Shown one piece after another: positions 35,679 to 43,757 of a stretch of DNA of 64,000 nt. The notes beneath the pieces are model-generated. The model saw only the letters and a program-made list of their open reading frames with translations. It was not told the DNA's origin and did no database searches. This DNA comes from Sulfitobacter sp. SK012 (GTDB lineage Bacteria; Pseudomonadota; Alphaproteobacteria; Rhodobacterales; Rhodobacteraceae). Position 1 is the stretch's first letter; every line of letters starts with the position of its first letter. The stretch is taken from contig NZ_CP025804.1 of NCBI RefSeq assembly GCF_003352085.1, positions 3,534,001-3,598,000 of the forward strand, read 5' to 3'. A program made the position numbers and the translations under genes.

Positions 35679-36010
35679 TTACGTGTCACGTGACCTATAA
35701 GATCGACCCCGCCAAAATCGACAGTTTTGAGGTCTATGCAAAAGCATGGATCCCGCTGGTAGAACGGTTTGGCGGTACACATCATGGATATTTTCTGCCG
35801 CACGAGGGGCCGAATGACCTGGCCTTTGCGGCATTTTCATTCCCATCTCTGGCGACTTATGAAACTTACCGAACGGACAGCGCAGCCGATCCAGATTGCA
35901 TTGCAGCGTATGATTTCGCCGTCAGAACCAAATGCATCTTGAGATACGATAGACATTTCCTCCGACCTGTTCTGGACGGAGATATATCAGGTGTCCTTGA
36001 TCAGACTTAG
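35675..36010 (+). CDS. NIPSNAP-family protein
   Basis: The 111-residue protein (ITCHVTYKIDPAKIDSFEVYAKAW, in part; FGGTHHGYFLPHEGPNDLAFA) has the NIPSNAP ferredoxin-like fold signature. The molecular role is unknown. The ATG at 35675 makes an ATGA overlap with the GFA stop, which fixes the start. It is the last gene of the operon, 86 bases before the second recombinase module. Confidence 0.82.
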   Translation: MITCHVTYKIDPAKIDSFEVYAKAWIPLVERFGGTHHGYFLPHEGPNDLAFAAFSFPSLATYETYRTDSAADPDCIAAYDFAVRTKCILRYDRHFLRPVLDGDISGVLDQT

Positions 36011-36095
36011 CGCGACGTCTAATAACCCGCGCCATAGGAAATGCAGAGTGCCGCGCATATTCTTGGCCCAAGACCATAGGCAATCTCTAAGAATG

Positions 36096-37601
36096 CAAAG
36101 CAGCCCTTGACGCTGGGACCTGTTGATAGGTCCAAAGCCTAACTATAGGCGGACGATACAATGAAACCGGCAACCATCAAAAACTCTCCCCCTGCACATT
36201 TCACGTATTAGCCTTTCCTCATATTTCTCTTTTGCAGCGAGGGTCTGATCGGTATTTGCAGCGTATGTCTCAAGGAGTTCAGAGTTGTCTTCCACACCAC
36301 GGCAAAGGCCCAGCTTCCTAATTCGAGCTTTGCTAGAAAGTCTATTAGGCTGAAGTGCTTGAGTTGATACGACCCGTGATTTCGCTGCATGCAGCTTCCA
36401 TTGAGGGACGAAGTGCAACCAGTGACGGCCGAGTGTATCTTTGCCCCGTGATCGACAACCTAGTATGATTGAGCAACCGACCTACGATCTCTTCCAGAAC
36501 GCCCGCTTCCATTGCAACCGTTGCAAATGTCCTGCGATGCATATGTGGGTTATATTTGAGCCTTTCCGGTTTTGTGATGTGCCCAACCACTGATTTTGGA
36601 GAAGGAAACACCCACTGTCGGCTGAGAGGCCGCAACGGCGCTAGGATCTCATGATGCAACTGTAAGATGGGCAGGTCGAAACTCCGGCCGTTTTTGGTCA
36701 TGGGCAGGTGGATATGATCTTCGTGGATACTGCTCCACTGAAGAGTCAGCGCCTCGGTTTTTCTTAGGCCGGTAAACAGAAGAAACTCATAGAACACGCG
36801 GTGTATCGGGTTGTTCAGATCGTCGATCGTTTGCCGCCACGCCTTCAAGTCATCAATAATACGGCCGTCCGGTTTTTCCGCATACCATTCGATTGCCATG
36901 GTAGGGCATTCGGGCAGGTCGTAAGTCCGACGCGCATGGTTATAGATTGACCGAAAGGCGCGAAGCACATGGTTGGCCCCAGACGGCATCTTCGCCAATT
37001 CCTGGTGGCGGCGAACAACCATCGCTTTGCTAATCTCATCCAGGGGCAATCGCATCCAATCTTTTAAATGGAGTTCCAGTTGCCTTCGTGTGCCACTCTT
37101 GTGGACCTCAGAGCGCAACTTTGGGCGCGCCAAGTAGACTTCCGTCGCAGCTTCAAGCGTAGGCGCGCCTATCTGCGCCGCCTTCCCTGCCCCCCTGCCC
37201 ATCTCCAGAGCAAACCCAAGTGCAGTTTGTCGTGCAGCCTGCGCTGAGATCGTTGGGAACCGGCCAATCAGAATGCGTTTGGTCTGACCGCCTACGTCTT
37301 TCTGGAAATACCAGGTCTTGGATCGCTTCCCCACGAAGAGCACCAAGCCCTTGATTTCGGAGTCCCAATACTTGTCGGTTCCCGCTCTCGCATGCGTCAA
37401 TTTCCGCGCAAACGTCTCTGATAGCTTTGGCATTCTTTGTCGGCGTTTTGTGGGTAACGGTGTGCAAGCAGGTGCTACCTCATGCAGCTCAACGCGATAT
37501 TAAAGCAAACAAAAACAATTGGTAAGCAGCTCAGTGATACTGCGCGATACTCAGGAATTTAGCTTGAAAAACTGAGGTCTTAACCAATATACAACGCCCG
37601 C
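36096..37601. repeat. Tyrosine-recombinase module, copy 2
   Basis: This is the direct repeat partner of 5823-7327. It keeps the same two boundaries, including the invariant 34-bp block at 37568-37601. The stem-loop GGACCT/AGGTCC lies at 36116-36133. Homologous recombination with copy 1 would excise about 30 kb. Confidence 0.9.
36345..37433 (-). CDS. Tyrosine recombinase/phage-type integrase, copy 2
   Basis: The 362-residue enzyme is almost identical to copy 1. Visible changes are Pro13 to Thr and Pro325 to Arg (next to His323). All catalytic residues Arg224, Lys247, His297, Arg300, His323 and Tyr333 are present. No excisionase or other phage gene accompanies it. Both copies being intact argues for recent duplication or for independent single-gene elements. 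Confidence 0.9.
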   Translation of the reverse strand: MPKLSETFARKLTHARAGTDKYWDSEIKGLVLFVGKRSKTWYFQKDVGGQTKRILIGRFPTISAQAARQTALGFALEMGRGAGKAAQIGAPTLEAATEVYLARPKLRSEVHKSGTRRQLELHLKDWMRLPLDEISKAMVVRRHQELAKMPSGANHVLRAFRSIYNHARRTYDLPECPTMAIEWYAEKPDGRIIDDLKAWRQTIDDLNNPIHRVFYEFLLFTGLRKTEALTLQWSSIHEDHIHLPMTKNGRSFDLPILQLHHEILAPLRPLSRQWVFPSPKSVVGHITKPERLKYNPHMHRRTFATVAMEAGVLEEIVGRLLNHTRLSITGQRYTRPSLVALRPSMEAACSEITGRINSSTSA

Positions 37602-37717
37602 TAGGCAAAAAATCCATACCTTTATGGGCGTCTAGTTAGCCAAAAAAGATAAGCTAAAAAGATCTACACTCCAACAACCGCCACAGGCCCAGAGCGACAT
37701 GACAAGGTCCTAGCTGA

Positions 37718-38143
37718 TGCCTCACTGTAGGCGCCCAGAACGGAGGTGATTGGTGGCGATTTTGGTCCTCTGCTAGCGGTTTCGATCTTGTATCATGGCG
37801 AAAGGACTACGACGCTGAACGGGCAGTACGCCGCAAGGGCGCGTCAGCCACTCGACGACGTATTGATTGGCTCACAACAGCGGTGCCGGGAGTGCTGAAA
37901 ACCAACATCTTCGCGACACCATCGACCGAAATGGCGAACATGCCGACCAGCACCACAGACGCTTTCGATTTGCTGCTGGCGACGTTCAAGCCGCGTTTCG
38001 TCATTGCCCACGGCGGGCCAGCAGCAAAACATCATGGAGGGTGGATCGATGGCCAACTGATAGCTTGCCCGCACCTTTTTCGGGCGGGGTATGTCGTAGT
38101 CGGTGATGCAATCGAATTGGTTGTGGCCGGGAGAGTGCATTGA
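37718..38143 (+). pseudogene. C-terminal fragment of an unidentified protein
   Basis: The frame is open from a stop at 37715 and reads WWRFWSSASGFDLVSWRKDY, then RIDWLTTAVPGVLKTNIFAT and FKPRFVIAHGG before ending at 38143. The pattern is clearly protein-like and faintly resembles the uracil-DNA-glycosylase-type fold (late His-Gly motif). There is no good start codon, and the N-terminal part is missing. It is probably a gene truncated near the recombinase module. Confidence 0.4.
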
Positions 38144-38401
38144 AGCCGCATATCGCAAGCTAGGTAGGGTCTGGACCTATAAACCTTTAATGTTGTGAAT
38201 GTCGCCATGGCGAACATTGAGCCTTACCGCAGCGCGCCCAAAACAGATGTGAAAAAGCCTCGTTGCGTCCGCGAGGTGCGGAAATGTGCCGCGCCGCTGG
38301 AAGAAATGTAGTCAATCAGATTGCTCGTTTCAAAAGTGGTTCAATTTGCAACGAAACGGGCACTTTACTCACGATTTGTCGGCCGCAATCGATTGAACCA
38401 A
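38144..38401. other. Short intergenic region
   Basis: The 258-bp spacer lies between the gene fragment and the 3' end of the kinase-mutarotase gene. No gene or clear signal is seen. Confidence 0.5.
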
Positions 38402-39643
38402 TTAGGTTAAATGGAACACTTCTTCCATTTCGGCCCACCATTCGCCTCCTGCACGGGTCTCGAATGGGTCCTGCATCGGCCCGCAGACCGCCCACCATTC
38501 TTGCGTGATGGGATCAGCGGCAATGGCCGCATTGTCGGCTTCAAAATCGCTTCCAGTATACTCGAAATAACCAAACATCAGGAATTCGGGTTGCTTGAGG
38601 TAGATAGAATAGTTGGCGAAATTGGAGGCTTCCAAGCGGCGTAGGACGCCGGGCCAGACATCGGCGTGGAGACGTTTGTATTCTTCCAGATGTTCAGGCA
38701 TGAGGCGGATGACGCTGCCCATGCGGCGGAGTGTTGGGGCTGGAGATAGCGGCAAGACAGCACCTTGATGTGCTACGACACGCGCAGCCAATTGGTGGGC
38801 TTCGGACAAGGCGTCTGTTTGTACTCCGCCGGATGCGATGGCCGCGAGATAGGCACCATTGAAGCTGTCTCCGGCCCCTGTTGTGTCGACAACGGTGCGG
38901 GCTTTGGCGAAGCTTTGCACGTTGTCAGACAATGGAATTTGAACCGGTCCAGCATCGCCGCATTTTAACGCGCCGGATTGCGCGCCTGCTGCAACAATTC
39001 GGTTAACAATGGTGGTGGCGTTACTGTCGCCGAAGAGTTCCGCTTCATCCTCATGTGACGGCAGGGCGATATCTGTGATGTCCCAGAAGCGTGCAATCTC
39101 GCGCTTTGCGGTGTCTGAAGAGTCCCACAGTTTGCGGCGGTAATTTGAGTCGAACGCGACCCGAAGGCCCGAGGCGCGCCGCGCCGCCAAAGCGTGCCAA
39201 AGCCGGTCGCGAGCGTCTTGGGTTAGGATCGCGAGGCTAATGCCCGACAGATAGACCAGGTTTGCCATCTCGATCGCCGCAAGGTGCGGTGAAGCGTCCG
39301 TTGAAAACATGGCGCGCGCGGCGGATGTTTCACGCCAGTAATGGAAACACCGCTCGCCGTGGGCGTCATTTTGGATGGCATAGATGCCGATTTGCCGTTC
39401 CGGATCACGCGTCATGTACGTCGTGTGGATACCCTCGCGTGTCATCAGCTCCAGGGCTGCCTCAGAGAGGGCGTCAGTCCCAATCGCGGTCACGTAGTGG
39501 ACTGCTATGTCATGGTTCTTGGCAGCACGCGCGCAATAGATCGCGGTGTTCAATGTGTCACCGCCAAAAGCGACGGAAAGGTTCGCTTTACCGCGCGAGA
39601 TTTCCGCCAACGGTTCACCGATGCAGGCAATGTGATAGGTCAT
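38402..39643 (-). CDS. PfkB sugar kinase fused to a sugar mutarotase
   Basis: The 413-residue protein joins two enzymes. Residues 1-305 are a PfkB/KdgK-like kinase (GGDTLNTAIYCARA, DSNYRR, catalytic DTTGAGDS with Asp259), expected to phosphorylate 2-keto-3-deoxygluconate. Residues about 308-413 match the L-rhamnose/L-fucose mutarotase family (EEYKRLHADVWP with His326, NYSIYL, FGYFEY, QEWW, EEVFHL). There is no stop or start signal at the joint, which reads PAPTLRRMGSVIRL. The start ATG overlaps the lactonase stop (ATGA). Separate genes are the norm for these families, so the fusion is unusual. Confidence 0.85.
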   Translation of the reverse strand: MTYHIACIGEPLAEISRGKANLSVAFGGDTLNTAIYCARAAKNHDIAVHYVTAIGTDALSEAALELMTREGIHTTYMTRDPERQIGIYAIQNDAHGERCFHYWRETSAARAMFSTDASPHLAAIEMANLVYLSGISLAILTQDARDRLWHALAARRASGLRVAFDSNYRRKLWDSSDTAKREIARFWDITDIALPSHEDEAELFGDSNATTIVNRIVAAGAQSGALKCGDAGPVQIPLSDNVQSFAKARTVVDTTGAGDSFNGAYLAAIASGGVQTDALSEAHQLAARVVAHQGAVLPLSPAPTLRRMGSVIRLMPEHLEEYKRLHADVWPGVLRRLEASNFANYSIYLKQPEFLMFGYFEYTGSDFEADNAAIAADPITQEWWAVCGPMQDPFETRAGGEWWAEMEEVFHLT

Positions 39644-40494
39644 CAAGAGAGCTCCAAGCCATAAAAACGGGTGGCCGTCCCGCCATAAATTTCCGCGCGT
39701 TCCTGTTCTTGCAGGTCTGCGAACAACTGATCGGTCACGGCCCGCCATTGGTCGTAGTCCCCTGCGAGGTTCAGAACAGGCCAGTCGCTCCCCCACATGA
39801 TCCGCTCTGAGCCAAAGTGTTTAACAACGTGGTCAATGACGGGGCGCAGAACGTCCGCGTTCCAATCAGGCCCAGCTTCATTGGCAAGGCCAGATATTTT
39901 GCACATCAAATTGGGCAATTCGGCCAAGCGAGCCATCTGATCACGCCAGTAGTCACCGGCGTCGGCACCTTTAGCGACGACAGGCTTTGCGCAATGATCG
40001 ATGACAATAGGCAGCTGAGGCAGATCAGCGGCCACACGGGCAAGAACATCCAGATGGCGTGGGACCACAAGAGCATCAAGCCGCAAACCGCGCTCAGCAA
40101 GGGCAACCAAATTACCCACGACGGCAGGTCGAGCAATCCAGTTGGTGTCTTTGATGTCTTGGAGCATGGGGCGCACCCCCTTGAAGGCGGCGGAGGCCAT
40201 CAAACGGTCCAACACATCGGGGCAACTGGGATCTTCAAGATCTACCCAGCCGACCACGCCTTTGATGAAAGGAGTTTCTTTGGCCAAGCCAAGAAGGAAC
40301 TCGGTTTCGGTCACTGTCGCTGCCGCTTGGACGACAACCGTCCCTGCAAGCCCATGTTTTTCAAGCAATGGTAACAGGTCGGGCGGAAAAATATCGTGCC
40401 GAATAGCAGCGACATCGTCCGTCATCCAATCATAGTCACCACGTGAAATTTGCCAAAAATGCTGATGCGCATCGATCTTAGGAAGTGAAGACAT
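39643..40494 (-). CDS. COG3618 amidohydrolase, probable sugar-acid lactonase
   Basis: The 283-residue TIM-barrel amidohydrolase shows KIDAHQHFW (residues 6-14), GVVGWVDL, VIDHCAKP and MWGSDWPVL, the pattern of L-fucono-/L-rhamnono-/galactono-lactonases. It would open the lactone formed by the aldose dehydrogenase. ATG 40494 is chosen at the conserved N-terminus, although the frame is open further upstream. It diverges from the uxaB-like gene and overlaps the kinase fusion gene. Confidence 0.88.
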   Translation of the reverse strand: MSSLPKIDAHQHFWQISRGDYDWMTDDVAAIRHDIFPPDLLPLLEKHGLAGTVVVQAAATVTETEFLLGLAKETPFIKGVVGWVDLEDPSCPDVLDRLMASAAFKGVRPMLQDIKDTNWIARPAVVGNLVALAERGLRLDALVVPRHLDVLARVAADLPQLPIVIDHCAKPVVAKGADAGDYWRDQMARLAELPNLMCKISGLANEAGPDWNADVLRPVIDHVVKHFGSERIMWGSDWPVLNLAGDYDQWRAVTDQLFADLQEQERAEIYGGTATRFYGLELS

Positions 40495-40599
40495 CTGACG
40501 TTCCGATGAAGATATGGTTGACTTGAATTGTTTTGTATAATTAAAAACAACCAAACGTAAAGCGCTGACTTCAATCCGGCGTCGACGAAAGGACAGCCC
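40495..40599. promoter_or_regulatory. Divergent promoter with inverted repeat, candidate GntR operator
   Basis: TTGTTTT (40528-40534) and AAAACAA (40544-40550) form an inverted repeat across nine bases. The 10-mer ATTAAAAACA (40540-40549) recurs at 43656-43665 before the transporter operon. AAAGGA at 40587 serves the TTG start of the uxaB-like gene. Confidence 0.5.
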
Positions 40600-41712
40600 T
40601 TGCAACCCACGCCCATTCTTCAGTTCGGCACGAGCCGCTTCTTGCAAGCACACGCTGACCTTTTCGTATCGCAAGCCATGGAGGAAGGTCAGGACGTAGG
40701 TCCGATCACCGTTGTGCAAAGTTCTGGTGATCCCAGCCGAACTACGCGTTTGGCCGCTTTGGTAGGGTCCTATCCGGTGCGCATTGAGGGGTTGGTTCAT
40801 GGTGAAAGAGTGCAAGAAACGCTGGATGTAAAGAGCGTCTCGCGGACACTTTCCACGGCCAGTCAATGGGACGAAGTGGTCCGCATCTTCGTACAGGACG
40901 CCCAGATTGTTCTGTCAAATACCGGCGATGCAGGATTTGCGCCGCGACTGAGCGACGGGTCATCTACCTTCAAGCAGGCGATGTCCTACCCTGCCAAATT
41001 AACACAACTTTTACGTCTTCGGTTTGCCGCAGGCGCAGCCCCAATCCAGATCATGCCGATGGAGCTGATCGTTGACAACGGGACTGTCCTGAAAGCTCGA
41101 GTAATGGAACTGGCGAAGGATGACGCGCCCGATTTTCTTGCCTATCTAGAACGCAATGTGACGTGGGTGAATTCGCTGGTGGACCGGATCGTGTCGCAAC
41201 CTCTTGAGCCAGCTGGCGCAGTTGCAGAAGCCTATGCGCTTTGGGCGATCGAGGATCAGCCCGGATTGGTCATCCCCTGTCGGCACCCCGCCGTACAGGT
41301 CGTTGCATCGCTGGCTGATATCGAGGCGTTGAAGCTGTTTGTCTTGAACCTTGGTCATACATTTCTTGCGGACCGTTGGCGCGCACGCGGGGGTAAGGAT
41401 GATGTTCTTGTCCGGCATCTGGTCAACGATGCCAATGAACTGGGTCAGCTTAGGCACGTATTGCATCATGAGGTGCGCACCGCATTCGTCGCGGCCGATC
41501 TGGCGGAGCAATTCGACGCCTACGTCATCACCACCCTAGAGCGTTTTGCGAACCCTTTTCTGGACCACCGGATCGCGGATATTGCGCAAAACCATCCCCA
41601 AAAAGTGGCGCGAAGGATTGCGGCGATGCTGGCCTGGGCGAAAGACCGCGGGGATCTTTCACCGAAACCCATTCTGGCTGCAATCGTCGCCACCCATAAG
41701 GAACACACCTGA
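40600..41712 (+). CDS. uxaB: Mannitol-dehydrogenase-family oxidoreductase, probable tagaturonate reductase
   Basis: The 370-residue protein has the N-terminal nucleotide motif LQFGTSRFLQAHADLF and the family's catalytic set K-x4-N-x2-H in KLFVLNLGH (Lys245, Asn250, His253). Members reduce tagaturonate or fructuronate or oxidise polyols. With UxaA and an L-galactonate-type dehydrogenase in the same cluster, tagaturonate to altronate is the best fit. TTG 40600 is chosen, with AAAGGA seven bases upstream. The frame is shorter than enteric UxaB (about 480 residues). Stop and next start overlap as TGATG. Confidence 0.8.
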   Translation: MQPTPILQFGTSRFLQAHADLFVSQAMEEGQDVGPITVVQSSGDPSRTTRLAALVGSYPVRIEGLVHGERVQETLDVKSVSRTLSTASQWDEVVRIFVQDAQIVLSNTGDAGFAPRLSDGSSTFKQAMSYPAKLTQLLRLRFAAGAAPIQIMPMELIVDNGTVLKARVMELAKDDAPDFLAYLERNVTWVNSLVDRIVSQPLEPAGAVAEAYALWAIEDQPGLVIPCRHPAVQVVASLADIEALKLFVLNLGHTFLADRWRARGGKDDVLVRHLVNDANELGQLRHVLHHEVRTAFVAADLAEQFDAYVITTLERFANPFLDHRIADIAQNHPQKVARRIAAMLAWAKDRGDLSPKPILAAIVATHKEHT

Positions 41713-42689
41713 TGTCCATTGTCACAAGACCTGTTGGTCAGACCAAAGTTTCGGTTACCTCATTATCCTTTGGGTGTGCCAGCATTGGCAATTTGGGCGG
41801 TGTCGTAAGCGACGCAGATGTGACCGCCGTCCTTCAGCACGCGTGGTCTGCCGGTATTCGGTACTTCGACACTGCCCCCCACTACGGGCGTGGATTGTCA
41901 GAGCAACGGATTGGCGTATTTTTGCGAACTAAGGCGCGCGACGCCTATATATTGTCAACCAAGGTAGGACGTGTCTTGTCTCAGGGGGCGGCGATGAAAG
42001 AGGCTGATGGTTTTGTCCAGCCTTTGGCGAATGACGTTCGGTACGACTATTCAGCGGATGGTATTCGCCAAAGTCTTGAAAGCAGTTGTGAACGGCTGGG
42101 GACGGATCATGTCGAGATCGTTTATGTCCATGACATCGGCGATTACACGCATGGTGCCACAGAAGGTGCCCGACATATGGAGGACCTTTTGGGATCTGGC
42201 ATGGGCGCACTGCGCGATCTTAAGCAAGCAGGCCGGATAGGTGCCATTGGCCTTGGAGTGAATGAAAGTCAGGTCTGCATCGACGTCATGCAACGTGAGG
42301 CGCTCGATGTAATCTTGCTGGCCGGACGTCTGACTTTGCTCGACCGAGAGGCTGAGAAGGAGTTGCTCTATCGATGTGCAAAACAAGGCACGAGTTTGGT
42401 GTTAGGCGGGATTTTCAACTCGGGCATTCTTGCGACGGGGCCAAAGCCCGGCGCGTGGTTCGATTACGCGCCAGCGTCGCAAGACATCCTCGATCAGGTC
42501 ACCGCATTGCAAGCGCGCGCCAAAGCCGTAGATTTGACGCTGGCTGAAGCGGCGTTGCAATTTGCATTGAACCATGACGCTGCCTGCTCCGTGCTGCTTG
42601 GCACCGGCAAAGTTAGCTCATTGGAGCACAATCTAGCGGCAGCAAACAAGCCACTCACTGAACAGGCGCGCAGCTTTGTGACGACCTAA
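41712..42689 (+). CDS. Aldo/keto reductase, probable L-fucose/L-galactose (D-threo-aldose) 1-dehydrogenase
   Basis: The 325-residue AKR has the catalytic tetrad Asp53 and Tyr58 in FDTAPHYGRG, Lys84 in STKVGR and His140 in VYVHDIG. Its closest group is the D-threo-aldose/L-fucose/pyridoxal dehydrogenase branch, which oxidises C1 of aldoses to lactones. It follows uxaB with a one-base overlap and would produce the substrate of the lactonase. It is convergent with the GntR gene, their ends overlapping by four bases. Confidence 0.85.
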   Translation: MSIVTRPVGQTKVSVTSLSFGCASIGNLGGVVSDADVTAVLQHAWSAGIRYFDTAPHYGRGLSEQRIGVFLRTKARDAYILSTKVGRVLSQGAAMKEADGFVQPLANDVRYDYSADGIRQSLESSCERLGTDHVEIVYVHDIGDYTHGATEGARHMEDLLGSGMGALRDLKQAGRIGAIGLGVNESQVCIDVMQREALDVILLAGRLTLLDREAEKELLYRCAKQGTSLVLGGIFNSGILATGPKPGAWFDYAPASQDILDQVTALQARAKAVDLTLAEAALQFALNHDAACSVLLGTGKVSSLEHNLAAANKPLTEQARSFVTT

Positions 42690-43627
42690 GGTACGTGGCT
42701 GTTGACCTTCAGCGAAGTCAGCAAGGTCTGTTTTGAAGTGGCAAGATGGCGTCTCGCAGCTGCCTGTGCACGGTCCAGTTCGCGACTGCGCAATGCGTCG
42801 ATATAAACAAGATGCTCGCGGATCGCGTTTTCATTGCGCACACGTTCGTCCGATTTATTCCACTGAAAATGGTAGTGGAACACCAGCGAGATGATCTTTT
42901 GAAACTCTTTCACGAACCGGTTTGTGACCACGTTATTGATGGCGGTGTGAAAGGTTTCATCCAAGTGTGAGAAATCATGATAATCCTCATCAATCCGGTC
43001 GAGAAGATCATTGTGATCGCGCTCTAGCTGATCAAGACGCGGCCAAATCTCATGGGAGTCGGGCAGCGTTACAATTTGGCTGACGGAATTTAGCTCAAGC
43101 AATGTACGGAAATCCGAGAGCTCGACCGCGTAGTCTTTTGTGAAGCCGTGCAGCACCCAGCCCCCCTTTGGACGCCGGACGACGATCCCGAAACGGCTCA
43201 GCGATGAAAAGAACTCTTGCAAGGTGTGGGTCGCGACGGAAAAATCCTTAGACAGTTGTGCGACGTTCAACATGGTGCCCGGTGGAACGTCCATGCGCAG
43301 CACCCAATCCAAGAATCGCCCTTCCAACTCGTCAATGTTCAACAAGACGGGTGGCGCTTCGGCTCGGTCTTCTTGGATCGAGCGACGTTTGATGACTTTT
43401 TCACGCCCATGTAGCTCAATTATGGATTGTTCATCCAATTGGGCCAAAACCCTGCGCACCACCGTTCGACTGACCCCAAGGCGCGATGCCAGCGTGTTTT
43501 CAGATGGCAAAAGATCACCAATATCCATTGCATCACAGATGCTTAACATTTCAGTGTGCGCTTCGACAAAGCGTGTGTTCGTACGGGCCATTGCGGTTTT
43601 AAATCCTGGTTCAGATATCGCCATCAT
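42686..43627 (-). CDS. GntR-family regulator (FCD type) of the sugar cluster
   Basis: The 313-residue protein has a GntR winged helix (LLPSENTLASRLGVSRTVVRRVLAQL), a second helix-turn-helix-like part around residues 105-160, and an FCD effector domain with metal-type histidines (FSHLDETFHTAINNV, EHLVYIDALRSR). FadR-type GntR proteins sense sugar acids or keto acids. It lies between the two enzyme and transporter groups, so it probably controls both. Confidence 0.87.
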   Translation of the reverse strand: MMAISEPGFKTAMARTNTRFVEAHTEMLSICDAMDIGDLLPSENTLASRLGVSRTVVRRVLAQLDEQSIIELHGREKVIKRRSIQEDRAEAPPVLLNIDELEGRFLDWVLRMDVPPGTMLNVAQLSKDFSVATHTLQEFFSSLSRFGIVVRRPKGGWVLHGFTKDYAVELSDFRTLLELNSVSQIVTLPDSHEIWPRLDQLERDHNDLLDRIDEDYHDFSHLDETFHTAINNVVTNRFVKEFQKIISLVFHYHFQWNKSDERVRNENAIREHLVYIDALRSRELDRAQAAARRHLATSKQTLLTSLKVNSHVP

Positions 43628-43757
43628 ACCTGTTTTTTACGAAATGTTCAAAAAAATTAAAAACATTTGACGGCGTGATTTCAGCGCCGTACGGTTTATT
43701 ATTATTAAAGACAGATAACTCACGATCGGGTTGGTTTGTCATGGAAGGAAGAACAAA
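43628..43757. promoter_or_regulatory. Divergent gntR/transporter promoter with inverted repeat
   Basis: AAATGTT (43642-43648) and AACATTT (43662-43668) form a perfect 7-bp inverted repeat overlapping ATTAAAAACA (43656-43665), the 10-mer also found at 40540. A GGAAGGAAG ribosome site precedes the permease ATG. Confidence 0.5.
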
